DNA from: Rickettsiales bacterium
GTDB lineage: Bacteria > Pseudomonadota > Alphaproteobacteria > TMED109
Direction of reading: 5' to 3'
Length of the DNA stretch: 32,523 nucleotides
Assembly (NCBI GenBank): GCA_002689905.1
Contig: NZIN01000021.1
Span: forward strand, 1-32,523
Shown here: piece after piece, positions 5,170-16,800 of the stretch
How positions within the stretch are numbered: the first letter of the stretch is position 1
Layout of the letters: every line of letters starts with the position of its first letter
Made by a program: the position numbers and the translations under genes
Notes under the pieces: generated by a model
Databases searched by the model: none
The model's input: only the letters and a program-made list of their open reading frames with translations
What the model was told of the DNA's origin: nothing

Positions 5170-7725
5170 ATGGCAAAGTTTAGTAAAAAGGTTACAAATC
5201 TTCTATCAGGTCAGGTACCTGAATTTGTATTAAGCGACCACCCCAAATTTTTAGAATTTTTAAAAGCGTACTACACATTTATGGAGTCCGCAGAGTTAGG
5301 TATTAGTGAAAGTCAATCTACAGATGGTATCTTACTAGAAACTGAAACTGGACAAAGTAATAATCTTTTACTTGACGCTAGTAGACTAGGTTCAGAAGCA
5401 ACTCAAATAGACACAGGCGATAAAATATTACAAGAACAATCTTCTTATGGTAAGTTTACTTTTGGTGAAATAATTAAAGGCCAAACTTCTAATGCAGAAG
5501 CAAGTATCTTACAAGAAGATTTAAGTAGTAACAGATTAATTATTTCTGCTCAAGATAAGTTTATAGATGGTGAAACTATTGTAGGGTTATCTTCTGGTGC
5601 TTCAGGTATTGCAGGAAGATATAAACCAAATCCTGTTCAGTCAATTCAAGACTTACTTAATTTTAGAGACCCCGATAAGGTCATTCAATATTTCTTATCT
5701 CAATTTAGAAATGAATTTTTAAATACTATACCCGAAGATTTAGCAGATGGTGTAAACAAAAGAGAATTAATTAAAAGAATAAACTCTTTGTATAGAACAA
5801 AGGGTACTGCAAAAGGTCACGAATTATTTTTTAGATTACTATTTGGTATTAACTCTGAAGTATTTTATCCTAGAGAACAAATGCTTAGAGTATCAGATGG
5901 TGAATTTACATTTAACAAAATATTAAGATGTATTACACCTATAGGAGATAATGGACTATTAATTGGTAGACAAATTACTGGCGAAACTTCTGGTGCAACT
6001 GCAATGGTAGAAAATGTAACTAGATTTAATATTGGTGATGAATTAGTATCTGAATTTCTTTTAGGTGATGATAGTATCGTAGGTACTTTTCAAGTAGGAG
6101 AAAAAATTAGAGGTACTGCAACTGATACAGACGATTTATATATCAAGTCAACTATTACAGGTATACCTGGAACATTTACTATTACAAATGATGGTTCATT
6201 TTCTAAAACAACTGACACCGTAGAATTAATAGGTGGTGGTCTTGGTTCACTTTGTCAAGTTAACTCAATTGGTCAAGGACCTATTACAAGTTTTTATATT
6301 AATGCGGCTGGTACACAATATCAAATTGGTGACCAATTAGTTTTCAATAACGCAAATACAGATGGTGGTGGAGCAATCGCTGAAGTCGCTGTAGTTAATG
6401 GTGCAATCGCAGGAGAAAGTTCAACGGGTTACGACCATATAATTTTTGAAGAAGCAACAAGTAGAAACGATATTAATCCAGGCGATAAAATAGTTTTAGA
6501 AAGTGGTCTAGGAGATATTACAGATATAAGATTGATTGATGGTGGTACAGGTTATAAAACTACACCAACCGTTTCTATTACAAGTACTAATGGTGTTAAC
6601 GCAGAGATATATCCATATGGAGATGAGATAGGTAAATTACTAGAAATTAAAATTGCAGAAACAGGTCGTTCTCACGAAACTGCACCAACACCTCCAACGG
6701 TATCAATACCTCAATCAATTATTGTTTTACTTGCAAACGGAAGTTATGTTGTAGGTGAAACCGTAACAGGTGGAAGTTCAGGTAGTACAGGTATTGTAAT
6801 AGGTTGGGATAATACAAGAGGTTTATTAAGATTAAAAAGTGTATCAGGAACATTTACTGGTCACGAAGTATTAACTGGTAGTACTTCAGGTACAACTGGT
6901 CTAATGGCAAAGACTGACCCTGCTGTTTCAACGGTAGATGTTGTTAGTGTTGCAACAAGTGAAGGTAGATATATTTCAGAAGATGGTCACTTATCAGAAA
7001 CAACTATGAAGATACAAGATAGTTTATACTTTCAAGATTTTTCTTATGTTATTAAAGTAGGTCGTACTATTGATGAATGGCGAGACGCATTTAAAAAGAC
7101 AATGCACCCTGCTGGTTTTTACTTTACTGGACAAGTTAATATTGAAAGTAGAATAAACTCAAAAATGAGAATGCCAGTTATTGGTAGAGTTACTGGTGTA
7201 TCTGCAAGTCCATTCTTATCTATTCTTAATACATTATTTGGTAGTGTATTTGGTAGAAGACTTGGAACAAATACAGATGGTACTACTCAAAGAGCAAACG
7301 CATTACTAGGTGTACCTGGCGATGTTGTACAAAGTGCAAAATCACCTTTTTCTACAACGACAAGGGATGTTACTTTATCAACGGTTCCAATATCATTTAG
7401 ATTTCAATTCAAACCTTTTTACAACTTTAGAACGGTTAATACAAACTTTGGTTCTGTATACGCTGGTCCTAAATTAAAAGGATTTGATAAGAGATTTCAA
7501 GGCGTAATGAATACAAGTGCGATGAATTGGGCAAGAGTAGCAGAATTAAAGGCAATAGGTACAAATACACCTGCCGATGGTACTGACATTCAATATGGCG
7601 ATTTATCAACAATTGCGAAGACTTATATTACAATGCCTGTAGAGATACTTGTACCTCAAGGTAGATTTAGTAACACGCAAAGAAAATTTGATAGTAATGT
7701 ATCCAAATTTGATAGTAGCGTCTAA
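5170..7725 (+). CDS. gp7-like baseplate wedge / large virion structural protein
   Basis: 851 residues. The N-terminus (V-P-E-F-V-L-S-D-H-P-K-F-L-E-F-L-K-A-Y-Y, about 16-35) and the segment R-T-K-G-T-A-K-G-H-E-L-F-F-R-L-L-F-G (about 209-226) match the large protein that follows gp6 in T4-like marine phages, often labelled baseplate wedge initiator (gp7). Between conserved parts lie several copies of a beta motif, F-x-x-G-E-x-I-x-G-x-T-S-G-A, for example near 97-112 and 131-148, also found in other structural proteins here. The C-terminus is rich in Ser, Thr and Phe. Virion role is very likely; exact equivalence to T4 gp7 is less sure. Confidence 0.78.
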   Translation: MAKFSKKVTNLLSGQVPEFVLSDHPKFLEFLKAYYTFMESAELGISESQSTDGILLETETGQSNNLLLDASRLGSEATQIDTGDKILQEQSSYGKFTFGEIIKGQTSNAEASILQEDLSSNRLIISAQDKFIDGETIVGLSSGASGIAGRYKPNPVQSIQDLLNFRDPDKVIQYFLSQFRNEFLNTIPEDLADGVNKRELIKRINSLYRTKGTAKGHELFFRLLFGINSEVFYPREQMLRVSDGEFTFNKILRCITPIGDNGLLIGRQITGETSGATAMVENVTRFNIGDELVSEFLLGDDSIVGTFQVGEKIRGTATDTDDLYIKSTITGIPGTFTITNDGSFSKTTDTVELIGGGLGSLCQVNSIGQGPITSFYINAAGTQYQIGDQLVFNNANTDGGGAIAEVAVVNGAIAGESSTGYDHIIFEEATSRNDINPGDKIVLESGLGDITDIRLIDGGTGYKTTPTVSITSTNGVNAEIYPYGDEIGKLLEIKIAETGRSHETAPTPPTVSIPQSIIVLLANGSYVVGETVTGGSSGSTGIVIGWDNTRGLLRLKSVSGTFTGHEVLTGSTSGTTGLMAKTDPAVSTVDVVSVATSEGRYISEDGHLSETTMKIQDSLYFQDFSYVIKVGRTIDEWRDAFKKTMHPAGFYFTGQVNIESRINSKMRMPVIGRVTGVSASPFLSILNTLFGSVFGRRLGTNTDGTTQRANALLGVPGDVVQSAKSPFSTTTRDVTLSTVPISFRFQFKPFYNFRTVNTNFGSVYAGPKLKGFDKRFQGVMNTSAMNWARVAELKAIGTNTPADGTDIQYGDLSTIAKTYITMPVEILVPQGRFSNTQRKFDSNVSKFDSSV

Positions 7726-7732
7726 AACTGGT

Positions 7733-7740
7733 TATAAATA
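7733..7740 (+). promoter_or_regulatory. T4-type late promoter
   Basis: Exact TATAAATA between the gp7-like stop and the next gene, 24 bases before the ATG at 7765, with AGGAAAG as ribosome site between. Placement matches the other intergenic late promoters of the window. Confidence 0.8.
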
Positions 7741-7764
7741 TATTAGTAAATAGGAAAGAATAAT

Positions 7765-9384
7765 ATGGCTAAACAAACAATAGGATTAGGAAGTAGTGCA
7801 AACGACGGAACTGGTGATAGTCTCCGAGTTGGTGGTGATAAGATAAACGATAATATCAATGAAATCTATACTGCAATAGGTGATGGTACTGATTTAAAGA
7901 TTACTACTGCTGGTGCTTCTTCAAACCAAGTTCTACAATGGTCAACATCAAATAACAGATTTGAACCTACAAACTCTGCGGCTGCTGGTGATATATCAGT
8001 AGATACAACTCCGCAATTAGGTGGTGATTTAGATGTAAACGGAAGTAAAATTGTATCTACATCAAACTCTAATATAGAAATACTACCTCACGGTACTGGA
8101 AGAATTAAACTAGACGCTGTAACTTTTCCTAATGACGCTGGAACTGCAAACTATGTACTTGCTACAGATGGTTCAAGTGCAATGTATTGGAAACAAGTTG
8201 GTTCTAATATAACTTTATCAAATGGTTCAACTACAGATAATTATGTAATTGGTAACACATTATTGTTTTCTGCTGGTGCAGGATTAACTTCAAGTATTTT
8301 AGATGATACGGTTAAATACGATATTGATACTTCTGTAGTAGTTAACTTATCAGACGCACAAACTTTATCAAACAAAGTTTACGACAACCCGAATTTTACA
8401 GGTACTTCTCTTGGAACAGGTATCTTTAGACAATCAACACTAGGTTCTTTTATTGCTCAAGGAGCAACTTCATTGGCTGCATTTCAAAGTGCCGCTTCAT
8501 ATGCTGGTGCCTTTGGTGTTGATACAACAACTCATAAAGCTTATTATGCTTCAAACTCAACTTGGAATGAAATATTAAGTTCAACATCTTCTATTGACGC
8601 ATTATCAGATGTAGATACAACTACACAGGCACCTTCAAGTGGTCAAACACTTATATGGAATGTCGGTGCAAGTGCATTTAGACCTGGTACAATAACAACT
8701 AGTGTATCTTCTGATACTGCACCAAGTCTTGGTGGTAATTTAGATACTGCTGGTTACACGGTTCAAGGAACTGGTAAACTATCATTAAGTGGTTCTGGTT
8801 CAATGGCAAGATTTGATTTTGCCAATACAGCAAGTTTTCCAACTGCGTCTAGTAATGCAGGTGGTTTTGCTGTTGCAACTGGTTCATTAAAATCATATTT
8901 TGCTACTGCGTCTGGTTGGATTAGACACTTAAATGAAAACGATAGTATTGACGCATTTTCAGATGTAGACACAACAACTTCTGCACCATCATATGGACAA
9001 GTATTAGTGTATGAAAATGTTGGTGGTACTGGAAGATGGAGACCAAATGATTATACTCCTGCAACCAGAGTATCAGCACAATTTAATGTAACAAATAATG
9101 GTTCAACTGATTATGTGTTTAGTGGAGACGGATTTCCTACTAATCAGAATGACCCTGTGTTATATTTAAAGAAAGCACATACTTATCAATTTGTAGTAAA
9201 TGCAAGTGGACACCCTTTTCAAATATTAACGGCTTCAGGTGGTTCACTTTATAGTTTTGGAGTAACTAATAACCAACAAGCCGTAGCAACAATAACATTT
9301 ACGGTGCCAATGAACGCACCATCAACATTGTATTATCAATGTCAGGCACACTCGGGAATGGGAAATACAATTAATATCTCTTAA
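7765..9384 (+). CDS. fibre-like structural protein with cupredoxin-like C-terminal domain
   Basis: 539 residues. The N-terminus (I-G-L-G-S-S-A-N-D-G-T-G-D-S-L-R-x-G-G-D-K-I-N-D-N-I-N-E-I-Y) is the usual start of repeat-rich fibre-like proteins in T4-like marine phages. Repeats such as A-L-S-D-V-D-T-T and P-S-x-G-Q-x-L follow (about 275-420). The last about 100 residues form a separate beta domain with H483 in G-H-P-F, then Y-Y-Q-C526-Q-A-H529-S-G-M532-G. This His...Cys-x2-His-x2-Met set, with 43 residues between the first His and the Cys, resembles a type 1 copper site as in plastocyanin. Structural role likely; copper binding is an inference. Confidence 0.75.
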   Translation: MAKQTIGLGSSANDGTGDSLRVGGDKINDNINEIYTAIGDGTDLKITTAGASSNQVLQWSTSNNRFEPTNSAAAGDISVDTTPQLGGDLDVNGSKIVSTSNSNIEILPHGTGRIKLDAVTFPNDAGTANYVLATDGSSAMYWKQVGSNITLSNGSTTDNYVIGNTLLFSAGAGLTSSILDDTVKYDIDTSVVVNLSDAQTLSNKVYDNPNFTGTSLGTGIFRQSTLGSFIAQGATSLAAFQSAASYAGAFGVDTTTHKAYYASNSTWNEILSSTSSIDALSDVDTTTQAPSSGQTLIWNVGASAFRPGTITTSVSSDTAPSLGGNLDTAGYTVQGTGKLSLSGSGSMARFDFANTASFPTASSNAGGFAVATGSLKSYFATASGWIRHLNENDSIDAFSDVDTTTSAPSYGQVLVYENVGGTGRWRPNDYTPATRVSAQFNVTNNGSTDYVFSGDGFPTNQNDPVLYLKKAHTYQFVVNASGHPFQILTASGGSLYSFGVTNNQQAVATITFTVPMNAPSTLYYQCQAHSGMGNTINIS

Positions 9385-9392
9385 AGATGATG

Positions 9393-9400
9393 TATAAATA
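9393..9400 (+). promoter_or_regulatory. T4-type late promoter for gp8
   Basis: Exact TATAAATA nine bases after the upstream stop and 24 bases before the gp8 ATG at 9425, with AGGAAA as ribosome site. I found no other intergenic late octamer until 29398, so this promoter may serve a very long message. Confidence 0.8.
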
Positions 9401-9424
9401 TAGACAAGAACATAGGAAAAAACA

Positions 9425-10885
9425 ATGCCAGCAATAATAACAAGCAAATTTAGACGAAATAACGCTCAACAATTTGAGGAATCTTTTGGTGAAGCGTCTC
9501 CTAATATCTATTATCTAGGTATTGGTAAACCAACCGCTTTTGGAACAAAGAATAGAGCAGATGATAGAACAGACAATATCGGAACTGATAGTGCTCCTGT
9601 AACTCCTGCTGATAGTGTACAAGACGAATACGATACTTTTGACGACTTGCTGGCCGCAAAAAGAATTCAGTCTTCCGATGTATCTTTCGCCGCTCCAAGA
9701 ATAAATTGGGTAACTAATACAACTTACGATATTTACAGACACGATTATGGTAATAGAATTACAGGTACTACAAATGTACAGGCTGCAAACTCTGGTGCTA
9801 CTAATCTATACGATAGTAACTTCTATGTTTTAACTTCAAGTTTTAATGTCTACAAATGTTTAGACAATAATAATAATAGTGCTTCAACTTCTGAACCAAC
9901 TGGTACAGGACAGAATCCTATTACAACTGCGGACTCGTACATATGGAAATATATGTTTACAATGTCTGCGTCTGCTCAGGCAAACTTTTTGTCTACAGAC
10001 TTTATGGGTGTATCATCTAATAGTACAATATCAAACAATGCTACAGATGGTGATTTAAATGTAATTAAAATTAAGGCTCCTGGTACTGGTGGTAGTAATG
10101 GAACATTTACTGGAATACCAGTTAGAGGTGATGGTACTGGCGGAACTTGTTCAGTAACAATTTCTTCTGGTTCTGTAACTGCTGTATCTGCAACAGGAAC
10201 ACCAACTGGTTATAGTTTTGCATATGTCAGAGTGGCAGATATAAATGCTGCTGGTGGTGGTGCATTAACAGGTGCTGAATTAGATGTAATTATTGAACCT
10301 AAAGGTGGTCACGGTTTTGACCCTTTTGAAGAATTAGGTGCTTTCTTTGTTATTCTTAATACTTCTTTTGAAGGTGCTGAAACTGCAAACTCTGGAGACT
10401 TTACAACTGCAAACGATTTTAGAAGAGTTGCATTAATTAGAGACCCGAAGGCAAGTGGTTCTGCCGCTACAACTTCAACATTGAGAGCAACAAAGGCTGT
10501 CAGATTGAATAGTGGTGCAGGTACATTTACTTCAGATGAAAAAATTACACAAACAAACACAGGCGCTGTTGGTAAAGTTGTTCAATACGATAGTGCAAAT
10601 AGAATTTTATTTTATACACAAACAAGGTATAATGACGAAGGCGTAGACGCAAACGGAAATCAAACTGCATTTTCAGGTACTAATCTGATAACTGGTGCAA
10701 CTTCTTCCGCAACTGGCACGCCGACAGGTAATACAGAAACGGTTAACAATGTTTCTTTAGTTGGTGGATATTCTTCTTCTGAATTGGATGCTGATAGTGG
10801 CGATGTAATGTACATAGAAAACAGAGCACCAGTAACGAGAAGTGTTGACCAAACAGAGAATGTTAAGTTAATTATTGAATTTTAA
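9425..10885 (+). CDS. gp8: baseplate wedge subunit gp8
   Basis: 486 residues against 334 in T4 gp8. The ends match well. The start is I-I-T-S-K-F-R, then a D-D...D-S-V-x-D-E-Y segment, then a P-R-x-x-W motif (about 91-95), V-Y-K-C-L-D (about 142-147) and Y-I-W-K-Y-M-F (about 172-178). The C-terminus Y-I-E-N-R-A-P-V ... D-Q-T-E-N-V-K-L-I-I-E-F mirrors the T4 ending. The extra length is a Gly/Thr-rich insertion in the middle (about 195-440) containing the same G-E/D-x-I-T beta motif seen in neighbours. gp8 links gp7 and gp10 in the wedge. Followed after 11 bases by the DUF4815-type gene. Confidence 0.88.
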   Translation: MPAIITSKFRRNNAQQFEESFGEASPNIYYLGIGKPTAFGTKNRADDRTDNIGTDSAPVTPADSVQDEYDTFDDLLAAKRIQSSDVSFAAPRINWVTNTTYDIYRHDYGNRITGTTNVQAANSGATNLYDSNFYVLTSSFNVYKCLDNNNNSASTSEPTGTGQNPITTADSYIWKYMFTMSASAQANFLSTDFMGVSSNSTISNNATDGDLNVIKIKAPGTGGSNGTFTGIPVRGDGTGGTCSVTISSGSVTAVSATGTPTGYSFAYVRVADINAAGGGALTGAELDVIIEPKGGHGFDPFEELGAFFVILNTSFEGAETANSGDFTTANDFRRVALIRDPKASGSAATTSTLRATKAVRLNSGAGTFTSDEKITQTNTGAVGKVVQYDSANRILFYTQTRYNDEGVDANGNQTAFSGTNLITGATSSATGTPTGNTETVNNVSLVGGYSSSELDADSGDVMYIENRAPVTRSVDQTENVKLIIEF

Positions 10886-10896
10886 GAGGAAAATAA

Positions 10897-13800
10897 ATGC
10901 CAGCAAAAACTGACTTTAACCTCTCGCCTTACTATGATGATTTCTCGGAAGATAAAAACTTTCATAGAATTCTTTTTAGACCAGCATTTGCTGTACAGGC
11001 CAGAGAGTTAACACAATCACAATCTATTCTACAAAGTCAAGTAGAGAAAATGGGTAACCACATATTTGAAAGTGGTGCTCAAATGATACCTGGCGAGATA
11101 ACTTATGACTTGGCTTACTATTCAATTAAGTTAACAAGTTTTACAGGTACAACTAATTTATCTGATTTTGTAGGTAAAGAAATTACAGGTGCAACGACAC
11201 AGGTTGTTGCTAAAGTTGTTGCTGTTGATGTTGCAACTTCAACTGACCCCGATACTCTATATGTAAAATATACAAAGACTGGTGTTGGTAATTCTACTAC
11301 AGACTTTACTGCTGGTGAAACTTTAAATGTAACTTCTTCTGCTATATCGGCAGTTTGTCAAGGTGCATTTATAGGTTCTGCGGCTAACATTGCGGCTGGT
11401 ACTTATTATATAAATGGTTTCGCTGTTGATGTATTACAACAAAAAATTATATTAGACAAATATACTAACTCACCATCTTATCGTATTGGTCTTTCTATTG
11501 CAGAAAGTTTTATTACACCAAACGATGACGCTTCACTTGTAGATAATGCTCAAGGTTCTTCAAACGCAAATGCTCCAGGTGCTCATAGATTTAAAATTGC
11601 ATTAACATTAACTAAACTTGCAAATACTTCCGTTTCAGATAGTAACTTCATAGAATTGTTGAGACTAGAAAATGGTGGTATACAAAATAGAGTTAGAACA
11701 ACTGAATACGCAATACTAGAAGATAGTCTTGCTCGTAGGACTTTTGATGAAAGTGGTGATTACATTGTAAGACCATTTGATTTAGAAGTTAGAGAACATT
11801 TACAATCAGGTAATAACAGAGGTGTATTTACTACTGCTGAAGGTGGTGTTGAAACTAAACTTGCATTAGGTTTATCTCCTGGTAAAGCATATGTAAGAGG
11901 TTATGAGATAGACAAGATTGGTACTAACTTTGTTTCTATAGATAAGGCAAGAGACTTTGGAACAGAGAATGGATTTAAAACTTTATTTGATGTTGCAAAC
12001 TTTATTAATGTAAATAATGTTTATGGTTCTCCAGATATTAATTTTATTACTGGTTCAACTGAAGCATTTAAAAAATTAGAATTTAAACTTGCTTCACCAT
12101 CATATGTTCCAGGTACAATTACTGCAAATAACGAAAACTTAATACTTGATATTGGTCGTGCAAAATCTAAAGGTTTTGAATACAACGCAAGTAAGGCTGG
12201 TGCGATTACAAGTGCAATACCTGTGGCTCCATCTGCTAATCAAGTATTCAAACATTATCTATTTGATATAGAAATGTTTAGTCATTTAGGTATTACAACT
12301 CAACAAGCATTTACAAATGGTGAAACAATTACTGGTGGTACTTCAGGTGCTACAGGTACTTACGAAAGTGTTTCAACGAATACGACTTCTGCAATTGCCT
12401 CATCTACTGCGGCTAATCCTGTAGTAATTACTATGGCTGCAGATTTAGATATTAAAAATGGAGACGCTGTTACTATAACTGGTGTTGCAACTGCAACTAG
12501 TTTAAATGGTAATGTCTATTATGTAAAACAACAAATTGGTGGTACTGCAAAACAAGATTTTGAATTATACAACGCAGACGGAACAAGTGTAGATGGTTCT
12601 GGTTTTGGTGTTGGTGCTGGAGGTGCAATTGCAACTTCTAAAGTAGTTCTATCAGATGTACAAGGCGAATTTACTGCTGGTGAAACAATCACAGGTAATA
12701 CTTCTTCTAATACTGCTGTAGTCAAGGCAAGTGTATTTGGCAATACTGCATTTACAAGTTTTGGTTCTAGTGATGTCAAAGAAATTACAATGGCAGGTAC
12801 TCCAACTTATACTGCACAGGCAGATTTATCTTCTGCATATGCTGACAATGCTCAATTGTCTGGTACAATTTCTATAACTGGTTCTGCTCAGGCAGTTACA
12901 GGTTTCAATACAAAATTTAATACAGAATTAAAAGTTGGCGATAGTATTCAATTCGCTGATACTTCTGGTTCTATTATAACAAAAGAAGTTTTAGAAATAA
13001 CTTCTTCAAGTGCAATAGTATTAGATAGTGCTATTAGTTCAACTGCCGTTTCTAACTCAATCGTTATAAGACGAAGAGCAAAACTACAAGGCGCAGATAA
13101 AAACATTTCTATTTTCAGTTTACCTTACGATACAATTAAAACTTTAAAGACAACTGCAAACTCTGGTATATCAGATACATCTTATACAATAAGAAAAACT
13201 TTTGTTGGTACTTTGACTTCAACTGGAGACATTACTATCAACTCTGGTACTGGAGAAACTTTTGTCTCTCAATCAGAAAGTGATTATTCAGTAACTATAA
13301 TGACTGCTGGTGGTTCTTCAAGTGCTGGTGCTGTTGGTAATAAACTATCAACGACTGGTAACAATCACGAAGGAACAAGTGCATTTACTTTAGGTGGTTC
13401 TCCTGTAGGTTCATCTTTAACTTTGGACTTTGGTGCAAACAACCAAGGACACGAAGTTAAAATTATTGCAACTTTAGATAAAACTTCTCAAGGAGAAAAA
13501 TCTAAAACACTTGTTTCAGGTGCTACTACTGCAATTACAACACAGGCAGACGCACAACATACAATCGTAAGTCTAGGTAAGGCAGACATTTATCAATTAA
13601 CTTCTGTCCATATGGCCGCAGACTTTAGTACAACACCTACAACTTCTGATACTGATATTACAGATAGATTTGATTTAGACAATGGTCAAAGAGATAACTT
13701 CTATGATATTGGTAGACTAGTTAGAAAACAAGGTAGTGTTGCACCAACTGGACAACTATTAATTACTTTCAATTACTTTACTCACGGTAATGGTGATTTC

Positions 13801-16800
13801 TTTAGTGTTGATAGTTATACAACTGCAATAGACTATACAAATATTCCATCTTACACTTCTGATACTTCAGGTGATACTTTTGAATTGCGTGATGTGTTAG
13901 ACTTTAGACCTAGAGTAGATGACGCAAGTACGCTTCGTTCTGGTGGTCAAAATAGAAGTTATGATGGTGCAGGTGCTTCAACGGTTGAAGTTATTAAGTT
14001 TGGTACTTCTGTATCAACTGACCACGAATTTTACAAAGGAAGAGTAGATAAATTATACTTAACTAAAGAAGGTGCTTTTAAAGTTCTTACAGGTGCTTCT
14101 TCTACAATTCCACAAGAACCAGGTACTATTGATAATGCAATGCACCTATTCACAATTACACTTCCTGCTTATACTTTATCTACAGACGATGTAGTTTTTG
14201 AAACTATGGACAATAGAAGATACACAATGAGAGACATTGGTACTATTGAAAAGAAAATTGATAGAGTAGAATACTATACACAACTTTCACTATTAGAAAC
14301 TGCCGCTCAGGCATTACAGATACAAGACGCAAATGGTTTTGATAGATTTAAAAATGGATTTATTGTAGACAACTTTAAAGGTCACGGTATTGGTGAAGTA
14401 ACAAACGGTAGTTATAGATGTTCAGTAGATTATGCAAAAGGCGAATTAAGACCTTTGTTTAATCAAGACGCAATTAGATTAGAAGAAATAGATGAAGATG
14501 GTTCTACTTTAGTGGCCGCAGATAGAACGGCTGCAAATTATCAGAAGACTGGTGATTGTTTAACATTACCTTATACTGAAACTGCAATGATTACACAACC
14601 ATTTGCTTCAAAGGCAATTAATGTAAACCCATTTGCTATCTTTAGTTGGATGGGTACTTTAGAATTAGACCCTAGTTCAGACGAATGGAGAGAAACACAA
14701 AGAACACCTGATTTAGTAGTTAACTCTACAACTGGTGCCTGGGACCAATTATTAAGAGAAAGAAATATACCTGACCAAGATAGTATCGCATTAGGTACCG
14801 TTTGGAATGAATGGCAAACAAATTGGGTAGGTGCTTCAATCGCAACCGTATCAACACAAAGATTTGGTGGTAGATGGAGAGAAGGTAGAAGAATACTACA
14901 ACAAGCAAGAGTAACAACTCTAAACCAAGTTAACCAAAGTAGAACAGGAATTACAACAACTGCAATACCTCAAACCGTACGAACAAGTATGGGTGATAGA
15001 GTAGTAGATGTTGCGTTTGTTCCATTTATAAGAAGTAGAGCAGTAGGATTTACTGCAACAAGAATGAAACCAAATACAAGAGTATTTCCATTCTTTGATA
15101 ATATTGATATTACAACTTATGTAACACCAACTGGTGGTTCTTCTGGTGGTAATTTAGTTACAGACGATAATGGTTCTGTATCAGGAACATTTAATATACC
15201 TGACCCAACTAACAATTCAAATCCAAGATGGCGTACTGGTGAAAGAACATTTAGATTAACTTCTTCATCAACTAACTCGCAAGACGCTGCCGCTGTTGAA
15301 ACGGCTGCAAACGCAGAGTATATCGCTAGAGGTTTATTGAATACGGTCAGAGATACAATTGTATCAACAAGAGAATTTAGAGGTGTACAAGAAACGGTAA
15401 CAGATAATAGAAATACTTTTCAAAATTCAACTAGAACGGTTACACAAACCGTTGGTTGGCACGACCCACTTGCACAAACATTTATGACAGACGATGAAGG
15501 TGGTGTATTCTTATCTTCTGTTGATTTATTCTTTAGTACAAAAGACGCAAACATTCCAGTAACGGTTCAAATTAGAAATACCGTCAATGGTTATCCTGGA
15601 AGTAAAATACTTCCATTTGGTGAAGTAACACTATTACCTAGTGCTGTAAATACAACGACAGACGGTTCAGTAAAAACTACATTTACTTTCCCAAGTCCTG
15701 TTTACATACAAGAAAAAGTAGAATATGCTTTTGTTGTTTTATCTAACTCCGATGAATACAATTGTTATGTTGGTAGATTAGGTGAAACTAATATTGGTTC
15801 TAGTAGAACAATATCTAAACAACCATATGCTGGTGTTCTATTTAAATCACAAAATGGTTCAACTTGGACTGCTGACCAAAACGAAGATATTAAATTTACA
15901 ATGAATAGATGTGAGTTTAGTAATGTTACTGGTACGGTTCATTTGGCAAACGAAACATTGGCTGCAAGAACATTAAAACAAAACCCATTGAGAACAACAA
16001 ATACTTCTGGTGTAATTAGAGTATTCCATCCTAATCATAACTTACACGATACAAACTCTGTAGTTACGATTGCTGGTGTTCCAAATGGTACACATAATGG
16101 AATTGCACATACAGATATTAATGGTACATATACTTCAATATCAAATATCACTCTTGATAGTTTTGATATTACGACAACTGGTACTGCAACTACCACAGGA
16201 GACATTGGTGGTACTGCTGTTACATCAACTGAAAACAGACAATTTGATGTATTAAGTTTAGGTGGTCTACAAACTTTAAGTGTACCTGGAACTTCTATTG
16301 TTCCATTTGTAAGAACAACATCAAGTAAATCTATTCACGGTGCTCAATCACCTTATAGTTTAACAACTGAATCCAATAGAGTACCTGTTACATTTTTAGA
16401 TGACATTTACTTTACTGCACCACAGGCAGTTATGTCTCAACCAAATGAGACAACTAGAATGGCAGGACAAAAATCTTTCTATACTATTATGGAAATGACA
16501 ACTGAAAACACTAAACTATCGCCAGTTATTGACTTGGCAAGAAGAAGTGCTTTTGCAATTGCAAATAGATTGAATAGTCCTACAAATAGTAATACACCTG
16601 ACTATGTTGCTGAAACGGCTGCAAATGGTTCATCAACTGCGTCTCAATATATTACTAAACCTGTTGTATTATCAAACAACTCAACTGCCCTAGATATTAG
16701 ACTGACACAATCAGTTAGAGATAGTGCAGAAGTAGAAGTATATTGGAGAGTATCTTCTGCTGACGAAGTTAGAAATATTAACTCACTAAACTGGACACCA

